Origin: Shewanella seohaensis
GTDB lineage: Bacteria; Pseudomonadota; Gammaproteobacteria; Enterobacterales; Shewanellaceae
Length of the DNA: 64,000 nucleotides
Direction of reading: 5' to 3'
Assembly: GCF_025449215.1 (NCBI RefSeq)
Contig: NZ_CP104900.1
Span: 3,286,001 to 3,350,000 of the forward strand
Part shown: in pieces, positions 41,491 through 52,253 of the stretch
How the letters are laid out: each line of letters begins with the position of its first letter
How positions within the stretch are numbered: position 1 is the stretch's first letter
Program-made: the position numbers and the translations under genes
Notes under the pieces: model-generated
Database searches by the model: none
What the model was told of the DNA's origin: nothing
Seen by the model: the letters and a program-made list of their open reading frames with translations, nothing else

Positions 41491-41698
41491 TTGTGAGTAT
41501 ATTTACATCGAATGTTTATTTAGATCGAAAGTATGTTTGGATCTAAAGCATTGAGGCAGACAAAGGTGCCTGATGAGGAAGCTAAGATCCAATGTCCTAA
41601 ACGCCCGATGCCAAAGCAGAACCTTTAGGATGCGGGCTAGACTAGCAAATAGTGATGTATAAGAGCAAGCCTTGGACTTTAGCGATTTCATCCAAAAT

Positions 41699-41743
41699 AA
41701 AAGCGATAGTCTGATGGGACTCTCTCATCAGACTATTGCTTTA
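41699..41743 (-). terminator. Terminator of the acyl-CoA synthetase gene
   Basis: A 17-bp stem with one wobble, AAAGCAATAGTCTGATG pairing with CATCAGACTATCGCTTT on the minus strand, followed by TATTTT. Confidence 0.85.
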
Positions 41744-41793
41744 TCTTGGCTTTACTGCCCCTATTTAAGGACGCTCACGACTACCTAGTCAGA

Positions 41794-43700
41794 TTACCCC
41801 ACGAGAGCATCGGCATAACCCATGCGGGTTAAGGTTGTGCGGACTAAATCGAGTGTCTGCGGATCTTCAATAGTCGCTGGCGCCGTATATTGCTGATTAT
41901 CGGCAATTTTACGCATAGTGCCGCGCAGGATTTTGCCCGAGCGGGTTTTCGGCAGCTTTTGAATCGCACTCACCAACCTAAAGGACGCGACGGGACCAAT
42001 TTCTTGACGAACGAGGGCAATTAACTGTTTATGCAGCTCCTCGTCCGTAATGGTCACCCCTTTTTCAGCACCACTAAGCCCAAGGGCACTTGACCTTTGA
42101 GTTTATCGTCGACGCCAATCACGGCCGCTTCGGCCACATCGGGATGCTGGCACAACACCTCTTCAAACCGCCCGGTGGAGAGTCTATGGCCAGCTACATT
42201 AATAATGTCATCGATACGGCTCATGATATACAGATAGCCATCTTCATCCATGTAACCCGCATCCCCAGTGAGGTAATAACCTGGGTACATAGATAAGTAA
42301 CTGTCTTGATAGCGTTTATTATTTTGCCAGAGCGTAGTGAGTGTGCCCGGTGGCAGCGGCAATTTGATGACCACATTACCAGAGACATTCGCCGCCACTT
42401 TGGCGCCCATCTCATCGACCACATCGACCTCATACCCTGGGACGGGTCTGCCAGGCGATCCCGCTTTAACGGCAATCGGTGCCACGCCCATCAGGTTTGC
42501 CGCCACAGGCCAGCCCGTTTCAGTTTGCCACCAATGGTCGATAACCGGTTTATGCAGTTTCGCTTCGGCCCAATGCAAAGTATCGGGATCGCAGCGCTCC
42601 CCTGCCAAAAAGACATTCTTCAAGCAGCTTAAATCAACACCTTGGATAAATTCGCCGTCGGGATCTTCGCGCTTAATTGCACGGATCGCCGTGGGCGCGG
42701 TAAAAAAGCTTTTGACTCGATACTTAGCAATCGTGCGCCAAAAGGCGCCGGGATCCGGCGTACCTACGGGTTTACCTTCGTATAACAAGGTTGTCGCCCC
42801 GACAAGCAGCGGACCATAGACAATATAGGAGTGTCCCACAACCCAGCCCACATCCGATGCTGCCCAAAACACATCCCCTTGGGCAATATCATAAATATTG
42901 GCCATGGACCAAGCCAATGCCACCGCATGGCCGCCATTGTCTCGCACCACACCTTTGGGTTGACCCGTGGTCCCTGAGGTATAAAGCACATACAGGGGAT
43001 CGGTGGCTTTTACCGTCACACAATCGGCACTATCGCTAGTACATAAGGCGGTTTGCCAATCCTTATCGCGCCCCGCTTGCATCTGCGCTTCATATTGGGG
43101 GCGATTTAAAATCAAGCAGTGCTCTACTTTGTGCACCGCTTCATTTAATGCTTTGTCCAGTAAGGGTTTATAGGGCACCACGCCTGAAGGCTCAATCCCG
43201 CAGGAGGCAGACATTACCAACTTTGGTTTGGCATCATTGATCCGAGTCGCCAGCTCATTGGCCGCAAAGCCGCCGAAGACCAGCGAATGAATAGCGCCAA
43301 TGCGCGCGCAGGCAAGCATGGCATAGGCGGTCTCGGGCACCATGGGCATGTAGATGACCACACGGTCTCCCTTAGTCACGCCAACACTTTGCAAATAGCC
43401 CGCAAGCCTTGCCACTTGGGCCTGCAACTCACGGTAAGTAATGCTGTATTCGGTTTCAGTCACAGGGCTCACGTAATGAATAGCGATTTGCTCACCACGC
43501 CCCGCCAACACATGCCTGTCCACCGCGTTGTAGCAAGTGTTTAACTCGCCATCGCTGAACCAGTGATAAAACGGTGCCTCGCTTTCATCTAATATTTGTT
43601 TGCTCGGCGTCACCCAGTCTAAGGCCTTGGCGGCTTGTTGCCAAAATGCCTGTTTATTCGCAATGGATGTCTGATGTAATTGTTGTCCAACATCTGTCAT
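41794..43700 (-). CDS. prpE: PrpE/ACSS3-type acyl-CoA synthetase (one-base frameshift)
   Basis: This AMP-forming acyl-CoA synthetase activates a short acid, most likely propionate, to its CoA ester. When repaired it has 635 residues. Visible motifs: YVLYTSGTTGQPKGVVRDNG (P-loop), HWWQTETGWP, YYLTGDAGYMDEDGYLYIMS and, near the C-terminus, LPKTRSGKILRGTMRKI with the catalytic Lys. The start at 43700 follows GGGAGGCCTT. The frame breaks at the five-base run 42061-42065; a sixth restores VLKKGVTITDEELHK. Acetate or another short acid is possible; the symbol is by family resemblance. Confidence 0.85.
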
Positions 43701-43926
43701 AAGGCCTCCCATCATGACACTCACCCATGTCACCACAGATGAAACTCTCCCCTTCCTTCCCTCAGGGATTATGACCTGCCCTGCGCTATTCCCCCATTAG
43801 ACTAAGGGATATAACCGCTAAAATTGTTAAACATGTTGGATAATTGTACATCTCGCTTGCTGTGCGAAATGATTCAACTTAGTCTTATGTCTTTAATGGT
43901 TTTTTTCATGGAAAGAAATACTCATT

Positions 43927-45609
43927 ATGATGCGCTTCAAACAATTCAAACCTGCCTTACTCCTGATCCTCAGTCTCGTTAGCGCGAGCAGCTTTGCGTC
44001 AACCCAACAGCTAGAGACTTTACTCGAACCCTTATCTATTGGTGAGCGAGCGAAAGTCGACAACACTCAGGTCATTAGTGCCAAGTTGCTGTCGCGGGTC
44101 TACCAAGTACGTCAATATCAGCCGCTTTGGCAAGATAGAGACTACGCGGGCACTATGCTCGATGTGATAAAAAGTGCCGATGATGAAGGATTGTCGAAGG
44201 AAGATTATCACTACTCCAAGCTAGTCGAACTTTACCAACAGCTCAGTGCCTCGAGTTGGCAGGATGAATACCGCAGCAATGTATTTGAAGTGCTCCTAAG
44301 CGATGGGATCATCACCTACGCCATTCATTTACTGAATGGCAAAGTAAACCCCAGTATGCTCGGCAAAACCTGGAATTATGATGAAACCCATCTCGATTTC
44401 GACACCACATTAAAGCAGCTCGAAGAACACATTAAAGCGCACACTGTGGCTGACGCTATTGCAGGCTTAGCGCCTAAGATTGCACCCTATCACCAGCTTA
44501 AACAGTATCTTGCCCAGTACAAAGACTTGGCGGCGCGTTATCCTTTTAGCCCCATACCCTATACGGAAGTCATCAAACCGGGTAGTACTTCCCCCTCGGT
44601 ACAAGGTATTGCCACACGGCTAACCGAGTTAGGTTACTTAGCTGCAAGTGCGCCAGCGGACAATAGCGCCGCCCAGAACCAGCCCTTAACATACGACAGC
44701 ACGCTTGAAGCCGCGGTGCGTCAATTCCAAACCGACCACAGTCTCAAAGCCGATGGCGTGATTGGTGCGGGCACTATGGCGGCGCTCAATGTGCCCTACT
44801 CGCAACGGGTCGATCAGATCCGTATTAACCTCGAGCGTGCGCGCTGGTTATCGGCAAACTTGCCCGCCAATTACCTGATCGTTAACTTAGCAGGTTATGA
44901 GCTGTTACTCTTTAAAGACAATAGCTTAAGCTGGCGAACCGACATTATCATCGGCAAAATTAACGCTAAAACGCCGCTGTTTAAATCCAAGTTAAAATAC
45001 GTGGTCGTTAATCCAACTTGGACTGTGCCCCGCAGCATCTCGACAGAGATCATCAATCACTTACGTAAAGATCCCGATTATTTACAGAAGAAACACTTTA
45101 AAGTAGTCGAAGGCTCGGGCACGCCCGTCGATGCAAGTGGTATCGATTGGCATAGCATGACGCGCAAAAACTTCCCCTACTGGTTTGTGCAAGACCCTGG
45201 TGAAGATAACTCTCTAGGTTTAGTTAAGTTTATCTTCCCTAACCAATACTCGATTTATCTGCACGATACGCCAGCTAAAAGTCTGTTTGAACAAACGGAT
45301 AGAGCCTTCAGTCATGGCTGTATTCGAGTCAAAGATCCACTCGTGCTGGCGGATAAATTGCTAAGTGCCAATGCCAATTGGTCAAGTAACACGCTCAGTA
45401 GCAAATTGAGTGAGGGAAAAACGGAAAACCTGTTCTTAGATGAACCCTTAGACATTTTGATCATGTATTGGACCGTCACCTTAAAGGACGGGAAAATCAA
45501 GTTTTACAATGACATATACAAACGCGATCCGGTACTTATCGAGGCGTTAAACCGCCCAACCTATGAGGGTGTGTTAGCCGATGATGGTTTACTCAACACT
45601 ATGGAGTAA
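43927..45609 (+). CDS. L,D-transpeptidase, YcbB/LdtD-like
   Basis: This 560-residue periplasmic enzyme forms 3-3 crosslinks in peptidoglycan. It has a signal peptide (LLLILSLVSASSFASTQ), an N-terminal scaffold typical of YcbB, a peptidoglycan-binding domain near residues 215-280 (GIATRLTELGYLAA, AAVRQFQTDHSLKADGVIGA) and a YkuD catalytic domain with HDTPAKSLFEQTDRAFSHGC followed by IRV, where the Cys is the nucleophile. The start has two adjacent ATGs. It stands alone between the synthetase and liu loci. Confidence 0.93.
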   Translation: MMRFKQFKPALLLILSLVSASSFASTQQLETLLEPLSIGERAKVDNTQVISAKLLSRVYQVRQYQPLWQDRDYAGTMLDVIKSADDEGLSKEDYHYSKLVELYQQLSASSWQDEYRSNVFEVLLSDGIITYAIHLLNGKVNPSMLGKTWNYDETHLDFDTTLKQLEEHIKAHTVADAIAGLAPKIAPYHQLKQYLAQYKDLAARYPFSPIPYTEVIKPGSTSPSVQGIATRLTELGYLAASAPADNSAAQNQPLTYDSTLEAAVRQFQTDHSLKADGVIGAGTMAALNVPYSQRVDQIRINLERARWLSANLPANYLIVNLAGYELLLFKDNSLSWRTDIIIGKINAKTPLFKSKLKYVVVNPTWTVPRSISTEIINHLRKDPDYLQKKHFKVVEGSGTPVDASGIDWHSMTRKNFPYWFVQDPGEDNSLGLVKFIFPNQYSIYLHDTPAKSLFEQTDRAFSHGCIRVKDPLVLADKLLSANANWSSNTLSSKLSEGKTENLFLDEPLDILIMYWTVTLKDGKIKFYNDIYKRDPVLIEALNRPTYEGVLADDGLLNTME

Positions 45610-45822
45610 GCGCTAATAATCGCGGCATTTGATACAAGTTGTTTGCTCAATCCACAGCGCTGCGTTGCCCAATAGTAAGACGAGGGCAACGCGGCACTTC
45701 CCGCTTCACCAGAGCCTTTCCCTCTCGCGCTTACATCATTAATATCAATAGTTTGAACTGAAGCCGCTCGAGCGAGTGGCAACAAGAATTGACAAAAAAA
45801 TCAGACTAACCACGTCGCAATC

Positions 45823-45838
45823 TTTACCTTTACGTAAA
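45823..45838. promoter_or_regulatory. Probable LiuR operator
   Basis: TTTACCTTTACGTAAA contains the perfect palindrome TTTACGTAAA and lies 43 bp before liuR. It resembles the LiuR sites described for Shewanella by comparative genomics; binding here is inferred. Confidence 0.5.
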
Positions 45839-45880
45839 CTTCATATATCTTGCATAAAAATGATTAACTAAGGTGCCTGA

Positions 45881-46279
45881 ATGAGCGCAACTAACACGCC
45901 ACAAACGACTTATTCGATCAGTGATCTCTCTAAAGAGTTTGATATCACGACCCGAAGCATTCGTTTTTACGAAGACCAAGGCTTACTTAAGCCAAAACGT
46001 CGCGGTCAAACCCGCATTTACAGTCTCAAAGACAGGGTTCGACTCAAACTTATCCTGCGCGGCAAGCGCCTTCTCCCTCGCAGAAACCCGTCGCCTATTC
46101 GAACTCTACGATGCCGACAAGAGCAGCACCACCCAGCTCAATACCATGCTTGCCCTAGTGGAAGAGAAAAATCCGCACTGCAGCAGCAAATGGACGACAT
46201 TAAAGTGGTACTGATGGAGCTGAATTCGGCCGAGCAGCAATGCCGCCTCGCCCTAGAAGAAAGCAAGGCCAAGGCCTAA
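45881..46279 (+). CDS. liuR: MerR-family regulator LiuR (two internal frame changes)
   Basis: LiuR is the MerR-type regulator of branched-chain amino-acid degradation. The N-terminal winged helix is intact: YSISDLSKEFDITTRSIRFY and LLKPKRRGQTRIYSLKDR. After RLKLILRGKRL the expected GFSLAETRR is out of frame: about 5 bp are missing near 46069-46075, then SLAETRRLFELYDADKSS reads in another frame until a missing A in the run 46167-46171 brings the original frame back for QQQMDDIKVVLMELNSAEQQ. As written the helical middle (about residues 63-97) is garbled. Confidence 0.85.
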   Translation: MSATNTPQTTYSISDLSKEFDITTRSIRFYEDQGLLKPKRRGQTRIYSLKDRVRLKLILRGKRLLPRRNPSPIRTLRCRQEQHHPAQYHACPSGREKSALQQQMDDIKVVLMELNSAEQQCRLALEESKAKA

Positions 46280-46432
46280 TTCCTTCGAGGCTTGCGAGCA
46301 TAGCATTAATCAACACCTCAGTTGGTACGACCGCGTGACAGGGATAAATCACGCACTGTAAGACGGTTTTAAAGACTCAAGCACCTAATAATCATAAAAA
46401 TATAAATTAGAACCTTAGATAGGACACAAGCA

Positions 46433-47602
46433 ATGAACTCACTCTACACCAGTCTCAATTTTGGCCTAGGCGAAGAAGTCGATATGCTGCGCGATGCGGT
46501 GCAAGATTTCGCTAAACACGAAATCGCCCCCATTGCCGCTAAAGTCGACCACGACAATGCCTTCCCTAACGAAATTTGGCCCGTGCTCGGTGGAATGGGA
46601 CTCTTAGGTGTTACTGTGCCTGAGGAATACGGCGGAGCAAACATGGGCTATCTTGCCCACGTGGTCGCCATGGAAGAGATTTCCCGTGCCTCGGCCTCTA
46701 TCGGGTTAAGTTACGGCGCCCACTCCAACCTGTGTGTCAACCAAATTAATCGCAACGGTAATGCTGAGCAAAAAGCCAAGTATTTACCAAAGCTGGTCAG
46801 CGGTGAACATATCGGCGCTCTGGCGATGAGTGAGCCCAATGCAGGGTCAGATGTGGTTTCTATGAAGCTGCACGCCCGTAAAGAAGGCGACCGCTATATC
46901 CTCAATGGCAACAAAATGTGGATCACCAACGGTCCCGATGCCAATACCTATGTAATTTATGCCAAAACCGACTTAACCAAAGGCGCACACGGCATCACGG
47001 CCTTTATCGTTGAGCGTGGTTTTAAAGGTTTCAGCCAAGCGCAAAAACTCGACAAACTGGGGATGCGCGGTTCAAACACCTGTGAACTGGTGTTTGAAGA
47101 TGTCGAAGTGCCAGAGGAAAACATTCTCGGCGGCCTCAACAATGGCGTCAAAGTGCTGATGAGCGGCTTAGATTACGAGCGCGTCGTGCTGTCAGGCGGC
47201 CCGCTGGGGATCATGAACGCCTGTATGGACATCGTCGTGCCTTATATCCACGAGCGTGAGCAATTTGGCAAATCCATCGGTGAATTCCAATTAGTACAAG
47301 GCAAATTAGCCGATATGTACACCGGCATGAACGCCGCCAAAGCCTATGTGTATAGCGTGGCGAAATCCTGCGATCGCGGTGAAACCACCCGCAAAGACGC
47401 CGCGGGCGCCATTCTTTACAGCGCGGAGCTGGCGACCAAAATGGCACTGGATGCCATTCAATTGCTCGGCGGTAACGGATACGTCAACGAGTATGCCACT
47501 GGCCGCTTACTGCGCGATGCCAAACTCTATGAGATTGGCGCCGGCACCTCAGAAATTCGCCGTATGCTGATTGGCCGCGAGCTCTTTAACGAATCGAAAT
47601 AA
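46433..47602 (+). CDS. liuA: Isovaleryl-CoA dehydrogenase
   Basis: LiuA oxidises isovaleryl-CoA to 3-methylcrotonyl-CoA with FAD, passing electrons to ETF; it is the first liu step after leucine decarboxylation. The 389 residues have the acyl-CoA dehydrogenase blocks [52 protein letters not shown] (with the base Glu in the position typical of isovaleryl-CoA dehydrogenase) and [20 protein letters not shown]. It follows liuR and leads liuABCDE-sco. Confidence 0.95.
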   Translation: MNSLYTSLNFGLGEEVDMLRDAVQDFAKHEIAPIAAKVDHDNAFPNEIWPVLGGMGLLGVTVPEEYGGANMGYLAHVVAMEEISRASASIGLSYGAHSNLCVNQINRNGNAEQKAKYLPKLVSGEHIGALAMSEPNAGSDVVSMKLHARKEGDRYILNGNKMWITNGPDANTYVIYAKTDLTKGAHGITAFIVERGFKGFSQAQKLDKLGMRGSNTCELVFEDVEVPEENILGGLNNGVKVLMSGLDYERVVLSGGPLGIMNACMDIVVPYIHEREQFGKSIGEFQLVQGKLADMYTGMNAAKAYVYSVAKSCDRGETTRKDAAGAILYSAELATKMALDAIQLLGGNGYVNEYATGRLLRDAKLYEIGAGTSEIRRMLIGRELFNESK

Positions 47603-47702
47603 GCAGCCAAGGGCGAGCGGCGCATGACGAGCTTTAGCCTTTCATGCCCCTCGCCCACCGAGCCAACTGATACTGAGTTACCGCTTTATAAGGACAATCA
47701 AA

Positions 47703-49309
47703 GTGACGCAATTAAGCAGTCGTATCAACGCCCGTAGCGATGAATTTAAAGCCAAATCCGACGATATGGCCGCCCTCGTGGCCGATCTCAAAACCAAACT
47801 CGCCAAAATTGAACTCGGTGGCGGCCCCGTTGCCCTAGAGCGCCATTTGGCCCGCGGTAAACTCCTTCCTCGTCAACGGGTTGAGAAACTCCTCGACGCA
47901 GGTTCGCCCTTTTTAGAATTGTCGCAATTTGCGGCATTTGAAGTCTATGACGAAGAAGTCCCCGCCGCAGGCATTATCGCCGGTATCGGCCGAGTGAGTG
48001 GCGTAGAGTGCATGATTATCGCCAACGATGCCACGGTCAAAGGCGGCACTTACTACCCTATCACGGTCAAAAAACACTTAAGGGCACAAGAGATTGCCAG
48101 TCGCTGTCATCTGCCCTGTATCTATTTAGTCGACTCGGGCGGCGCTAACTTGCCCCGTCAGGATGAAGTATTCCCCGCTCGCGACCATTTCGGCCGGATT
48201 TTTTACAACCAAGCGCAAATGTCCGCCAAGGGCATTCCACAAATTGCGGTGGTGATGGGCCTATGTACCGCGGGCGGCGCCTATGTGCCTGCCATGGCCG
48301 ATGAATCGATTATCGTTAAAGAACAAGGCACTATCTTCTTAGCTGGGCCGCCATTAGTTAAAGCCGCGACTGGTGAAGAAGTCAGCGCCGAAGAACTCGG
48401 CGGCGCCGATGTACACACTAAAATTTCAGGTGTCGCGGATCACTTAGCCCAAAACGATGAGCATGCATTAGAGCTTGCCCGCCGCGCAGTACTGCGTCTG
48501 AACCATCAAAAACAAATTACTAGTTTACTGAGCCCGGTTAAGCCACCTAAGTTTGATATCAGCGAACTCTACGGCATCGTCGGCACCGATCTGAAAAAGC
48601 CCTTCGATGTCAAAGAAGTGATCGCCCGCATCGTCGACGACTCCGATTTCGATGAGTTTAAGGCCAACTATGGCGCAACCCTAGTTTGTGGTTTTGCCCG
48701 TATTCTGGCTATCCCGTGGGGATTGTGGCCAACAACGGCATTTTATTCTCAGAATCGGCGCAAAAAGGCGCGCACTTTATCGAGCTATGCTGCCAGCGCA
48801 AGATCCCGCTGCTGTTCCTGCAAAACATCACCGGCTTTATGGTGGGTAAAAAGTACGAACACGAAGGTATCGCTAAGCACGGTGCCAAGATGGTGACCGC
48901 AGTCTCCTGCGCCAATGTGCCTAAATTCACAGTGATTATCGGTGGCAGCTACGGCGCGGGTAACTACGGTATGTGCGGCCGCGCGTTCGAGCCGACCATG
49001 ATGTGGATGTGGCCCAATGCACGCATCTCTGTGATGGGTGGCGAGCAAGCCGCTGGCGTATTAGCGACAGTGCGCCGTGACGGTTTAGCCCGTAAAGGCG
49101 AAGAATGGTCTGCTGAGGACGAAAAAGCCTTTAAAGCACCGATTATTGCCCAATACGATAAAGAGGGTCATCCCTACCATGCCAGCGCCCGCCTGTGGGA
49201 TGACGGCATTATCGACCCGGCGCAAACCCGTGATGTGGTGGGCCTTGCCCTGTCAGCCGCATTAAATGCCCCTATCGAAGACACCCGTTTCGGCGTCTTC
49301 CGTATGTAA
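47703..49309 (+). CDS. liuB: 3-methylcrotonyl-CoA carboxylase, carboxyltransferase subunit (one-base frameshift)
   Basis: This subunit moves the carboxyl group from biotin to 3-methylcrotonyl-CoA. It has 535 residues when repaired. The first part has [37 protein letters not shown] and [17 protein letters not shown]. The frame breaks at GG 48707-48708; GGG restores [20 protein letters not shown], followed by [36 protein letters not shown] and [18 protein letters not shown]. Gene order and length match liuB. It partners LiuD. Confidence 0.93.
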
Positions 49310-49353
49310 CGCATCTTGCGATGCCTTACGTATCACTCATAGAGGGAATTACT

Positions 49354-50214
49354 ATGACGGGAATAATAATGACTGACACACAACACCAGAACACTAGCAC
49401 TCAATCCTTAGGCAATTTGCAGCACGTCAGCTATGTGCTGAATAATGGCGTGGGCGAGTTAATCCTTAACCGAGCAGAAGTGCACAACGCCTTCGATGAG
49501 GTGATGATCAGCGAAATGATTGCTGTCCTCGGTTATTTTGCCGAGCACAAAGACTGCAAACTCTTGGTATTAAAAGCCAATGGCAAAAACTTCAGTGCAG
49601 GCGCCGACTTAAACTGGATGCGCAAACAAGCCAAGATGGATTTTGATCAAAACCTGAATGACGCCAAGGCGCTGGCTAAGCTGATGCAGGATTTAGATAC
49701 CTTTCCAAAACCCACTATCGCCTTAGTCCAAGGCGCTGCCTTTGGCGGCGCACTTGGGTTAATTTGCGCCAGTGATATTGCCATCGCCACTGAGCGCGCA
49801 AGCTTCTGCTTAAGCGAAGTCAAACTAGGGCTTATCCCTGCGGTAATTAGCCCCTACGTTGCCCGCGCCATGGGTAATCGCGCCTCACGCCGCTATATGC
49901 TGACCGCGGAGCGTTTTGATGCGCAAACGGCGCTCAAACTCAATGTTATCCATGAAATAAACGATGATTTAGCGGCCGCAGCCCAACCGATTATCACCGC
50001 GCTGCTCGCCAACAGCCCGCAGGGAATGGCATGGGTAAAGACCCTACTCGCCCGCCTCGAAGACGGCGTGATAGACCAAGATACGATTGATTACACCAGC
50101 GAGCGCATCGCCCGCATTCGGGTATCTGATGAAGGCCAAGAAGGTTTAAACGCCTTCTTCGAAAAACGTCAGCCGAACTGGCACACGCCAACAGATACTC
50201 AAGGAGTTCTTTGA
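49354..50214 (+). CDS. liuC: Methylglutaconyl-CoA hydratase
   Basis: LiuC hydrates 3-methylglutaconyl-CoA to HMG-CoA. It is a crotonase-fold enzyme of about 286 residues from the ATG at 49354, which follows GAGGGAATTACT (an ATG at 49369 is also possible). Family blocks: LILNRAEVHNAFDEVMISEM, NGKNFSAGADLNWMRKQAKM (oxyanion hole) and VQGAAFGGALGLICASDIAI. The stop overlaps the liuD start as TGATG. Confidence 0.93.
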   Translation: MTGIIMTDTQHQNTSTQSLGNLQHVSYVLNNGVGELILNRAEVHNAFDEVMISEMIAVLGYFAEHKDCKLLVLKANGKNFSAGADLNWMRKQAKMDFDQNLNDAKALAKLMQDLDTFPKPTIALVQGAAFGGALGLICASDIAIATERASFCLSEVKLGLIPAVISPYVARAMGNRASRRYMLTAERFDAQTALKLNVIHEINDDLAAAAQPIITALLANSPQGMAWVKTLLARLEDGVIDQDTIDYTSERIARIRVSDEGQEGLNAFFEKRQPNWHTPTDTQGVL

Positions 50215-52253
50215 TGTTGACTAACAGCATGTTCACTAAGCTTTTAATTGCTAACCGTGGTGAAATTGCCTGCCGCATTATCAAAACCGCGCAGGCCATG
50301 GGCGTTCGCACCGTAGCCTTATATTCCGATGCCGATAAAAACGCCCGCCATGTTGCCATGGCCGACGAATCGTTTTACTTAGGTGGCAGCGCCCCGGCGG
50401 ATTCTTACCTCAAGGGCGACTTGATTATTGAAATCGCCAAAAAAGCTCAGGCGCAAGCCATTCACCCAGGTTATGGTTTTTTATCGGAAAACGCCGACTT
50501 TGCCCGCAAGTGTGAGGCGGCCGGTATCGTGTTTGTTGGCCCTGGCAGCGATGCCATCGATGCCATGGGCAGCAAGAGTGCAGCCAAAGCCATTATGACG
50601 GCGGCTCAAGTGCCTTTAGTGCCGGGTTACCATGGCGACGATCAAACCGATGCCACCCTCAAGGCTGAAGCCTTAAAAATCGGCTTTCCGATGCTGATTA
50701 AAGCCGCCTACGGTGGCGGTGGCAAAGGCATGCGTATCGTTGAGCATGAAGGCGAAATCATGGACGCCATCAACTCGGCGCGCCGTGAAGCGGCCTCGTC
50801 TTTTGGCAACGATAAGTTATTGATGGAACGTTATTTACGCCAACCGCGCCACGTCGAAGTACAAGTGTTTGCCGACACCTTTGGCAATGCAATTTACTTA
50901 TCGGATCGCGACTGCTCGATTCAGCGCCGCCATCAAAAAGTGGTCGAAGAAGCCCCTGCCCCAGGTTTAAGTGATGAACTGCGCGCCCAAATGGGTGAAG
51001 CCGCCGTCGCTGCCGCCAAGGCCATCGATTATGTCGGTGCGGGAACCGTTGAATTCCTGTTAGATACCGACAATAGCTTCTACTTTATGGAGATGAATAC
51101 CCGTCTGCAGGTAGAGCATCCTGTGACCGAAATGGTGACGGGCCAAGACTTAGTCAAATGGCAGTTAATGGTCGCCAGTGGTCAGCCGTTACCGCTCAAA
51201 CAGGACGAAGTGCGTATCCATGGACACGCCTTTGAGGTACGTATTTACGCCGAAGATCCGCAAAATGAGTTTTTACCCGCCAGCGGTAAGCTCAACTTCC
51301 TGCGCGAGCCCGAGCAAAGCAAATACGTGCGTATCGATTCCGGCATCCGTGAAAACGATGTGATCAGTAATTTCTACGATCCTATGATAGCCAAGCTCAT
51401 CGTGTGGGATGAGTCGCGTCCGCGCGCGCTACAGCGCCTAGTGCATGCCCTCGAGTCCTACCAAATCAGCGGGCTTAAGCACAATATTGAATTTTTGGCG
51501 AATATTGCCGAGCATCCTGCCTTTGCCAAGGCGGATTTTAGCACCGACTTTATCAACCGTTACGGCGATGCGCTGATTGGCAGTGCTTCGAGCGAAACCG
51601 ATACGGCTATCGCTTTTGCCGCGCTGTATCAAGTACTTGCCCGTAAAGAAGCCGCCAAGGCACAGGCAATTAATAGCGCCGATCCTTACTCGCCTTGGGG
51701 CCAAGTCAGTGGCTTTAGACTCAACAGCGTTAGCCAGCATACTATTGCCCTGCTCGACGATGCCCACGAATTACAACAATTGGTGTTATTAGACTTTGGC
51801 GATCACTACCAATTATCCCAACCCGCAGCAGAGGGCCAAGTGAGCAAGTCCCTGAGTGGTGAGCTTAAGCAGGATTTACTGTTAGCCGAAATCAACGGCC
51901 ATAAGAGTAAAGTGCCCGTCAGCGCTCAGGGCGATGATTTTACACTGTTTTTACCCTCAGGCAGTTATCACTTCAGGGCGGTAAAAACCCAAGTGGTTGA
52001 GGCCGAATCCAGCAATGAAGATAAACTCAAGGCCCCGATGAACGGCACAGTCGTCACCCACTTAGTGGAAGTCGGTGCAGAGGTGAAGGCGGGACAAGGG
52101 CTACTGGTGATGGAAGCGATGAAGATGGAATACACCATCGAAGCGCCCTTCGACGGTATTGTTACCGAGTTCTACTTCAAGGCGGGCGAGTTAGTGAGCG
52201 ATGGCGCCGTGCTGCTCCATGTTGAGCCCAAAGCCCAGAGTGAGGAAGCCTAA
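50214..52253 (+). CDS. liuD: 3-methylcrotonyl-CoA carboxylase, biotin subunit
   Basis: This 679-residue subunit carries out ATP-dependent carboxylation of biotin and holds the biotin carrier. It has the biotin carboxylase N-domain (KLLIANRGEIACRIIKTAQ), the ATP-grasp loop KAAYGGGGKGMRIV, DRDCSIQRRHQKVVEEAPAP and EMNTRLQVEHPVTE. The biotinyl domain has VMEAMKMEYTIEAP, with the modified Lys near residue 640. The ATG at 50214 has AAGGAG seven bases upstream and is translationally coupled to liuC. Confidence 0.96.
   Translation: MLTNSMFTKLLIANRGEIACRIIKTAQAMGVRTVALYSDADKNARHVAMADESFYLGGSAPADSYLKGDLIIEIAKKAQAQAIHPGYGFLSENADFARKCEAAGIVFVGPGSDAIDAMGSKSAAKAIMTAAQVPLVPGYHGDDQTDATLKAEALKIGFPMLIKAAYGGGGKGMRIVEHEGEIMDAINSARREAASSFGNDKLLMERYLRQPRHVEVQVFADTFGNAIYLSDRDCSIQRRHQKVVEEAPAPGLSDELRAQMGEAAVAAAKAIDYVGAGTVEFLLDTDNSFYFMEMNTRLQVEHPVTEMVTGQDLVKWQLMVASGQPLPLKQDEVRIHGHAFEVRIYAEDPQNEFLPASGKLNFLREPEQSKYVRIDSGIRENDVISNFYDPMIAKLIVWDESRPRALQRLVHALESYQISGLKHNIEFLANIAEHPAFAKADFSTDFINRYGDALIGSASSETDTAIAFAALYQVLARKEAAKAQAINSADPYSPWGQVSGFRLNSVSQHTIALLDDAHELQQLVLLDFGDHYQLSQPAAEGQVSKSLSGELKQDLLLAEINGHKSKVPVSAQGDDFTLFLPSGSYHFRAVKTQVVEAESSNEDKLKAPMNGTVVTHLVEVGAEVKAGQGLLVMEAMKMEYTIEAPFDGIVTEFYFKAGELVSDGAVLLHVEPKAQSEEA

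Noticed and set aside
45650..45700. Hairpin GCGTTGCCC...GGGCAACGC after the L,D-transpeptidase gene as terminator
   Set aside because: The stem is good, but no T-run follows on either strand, so the role is unclear.
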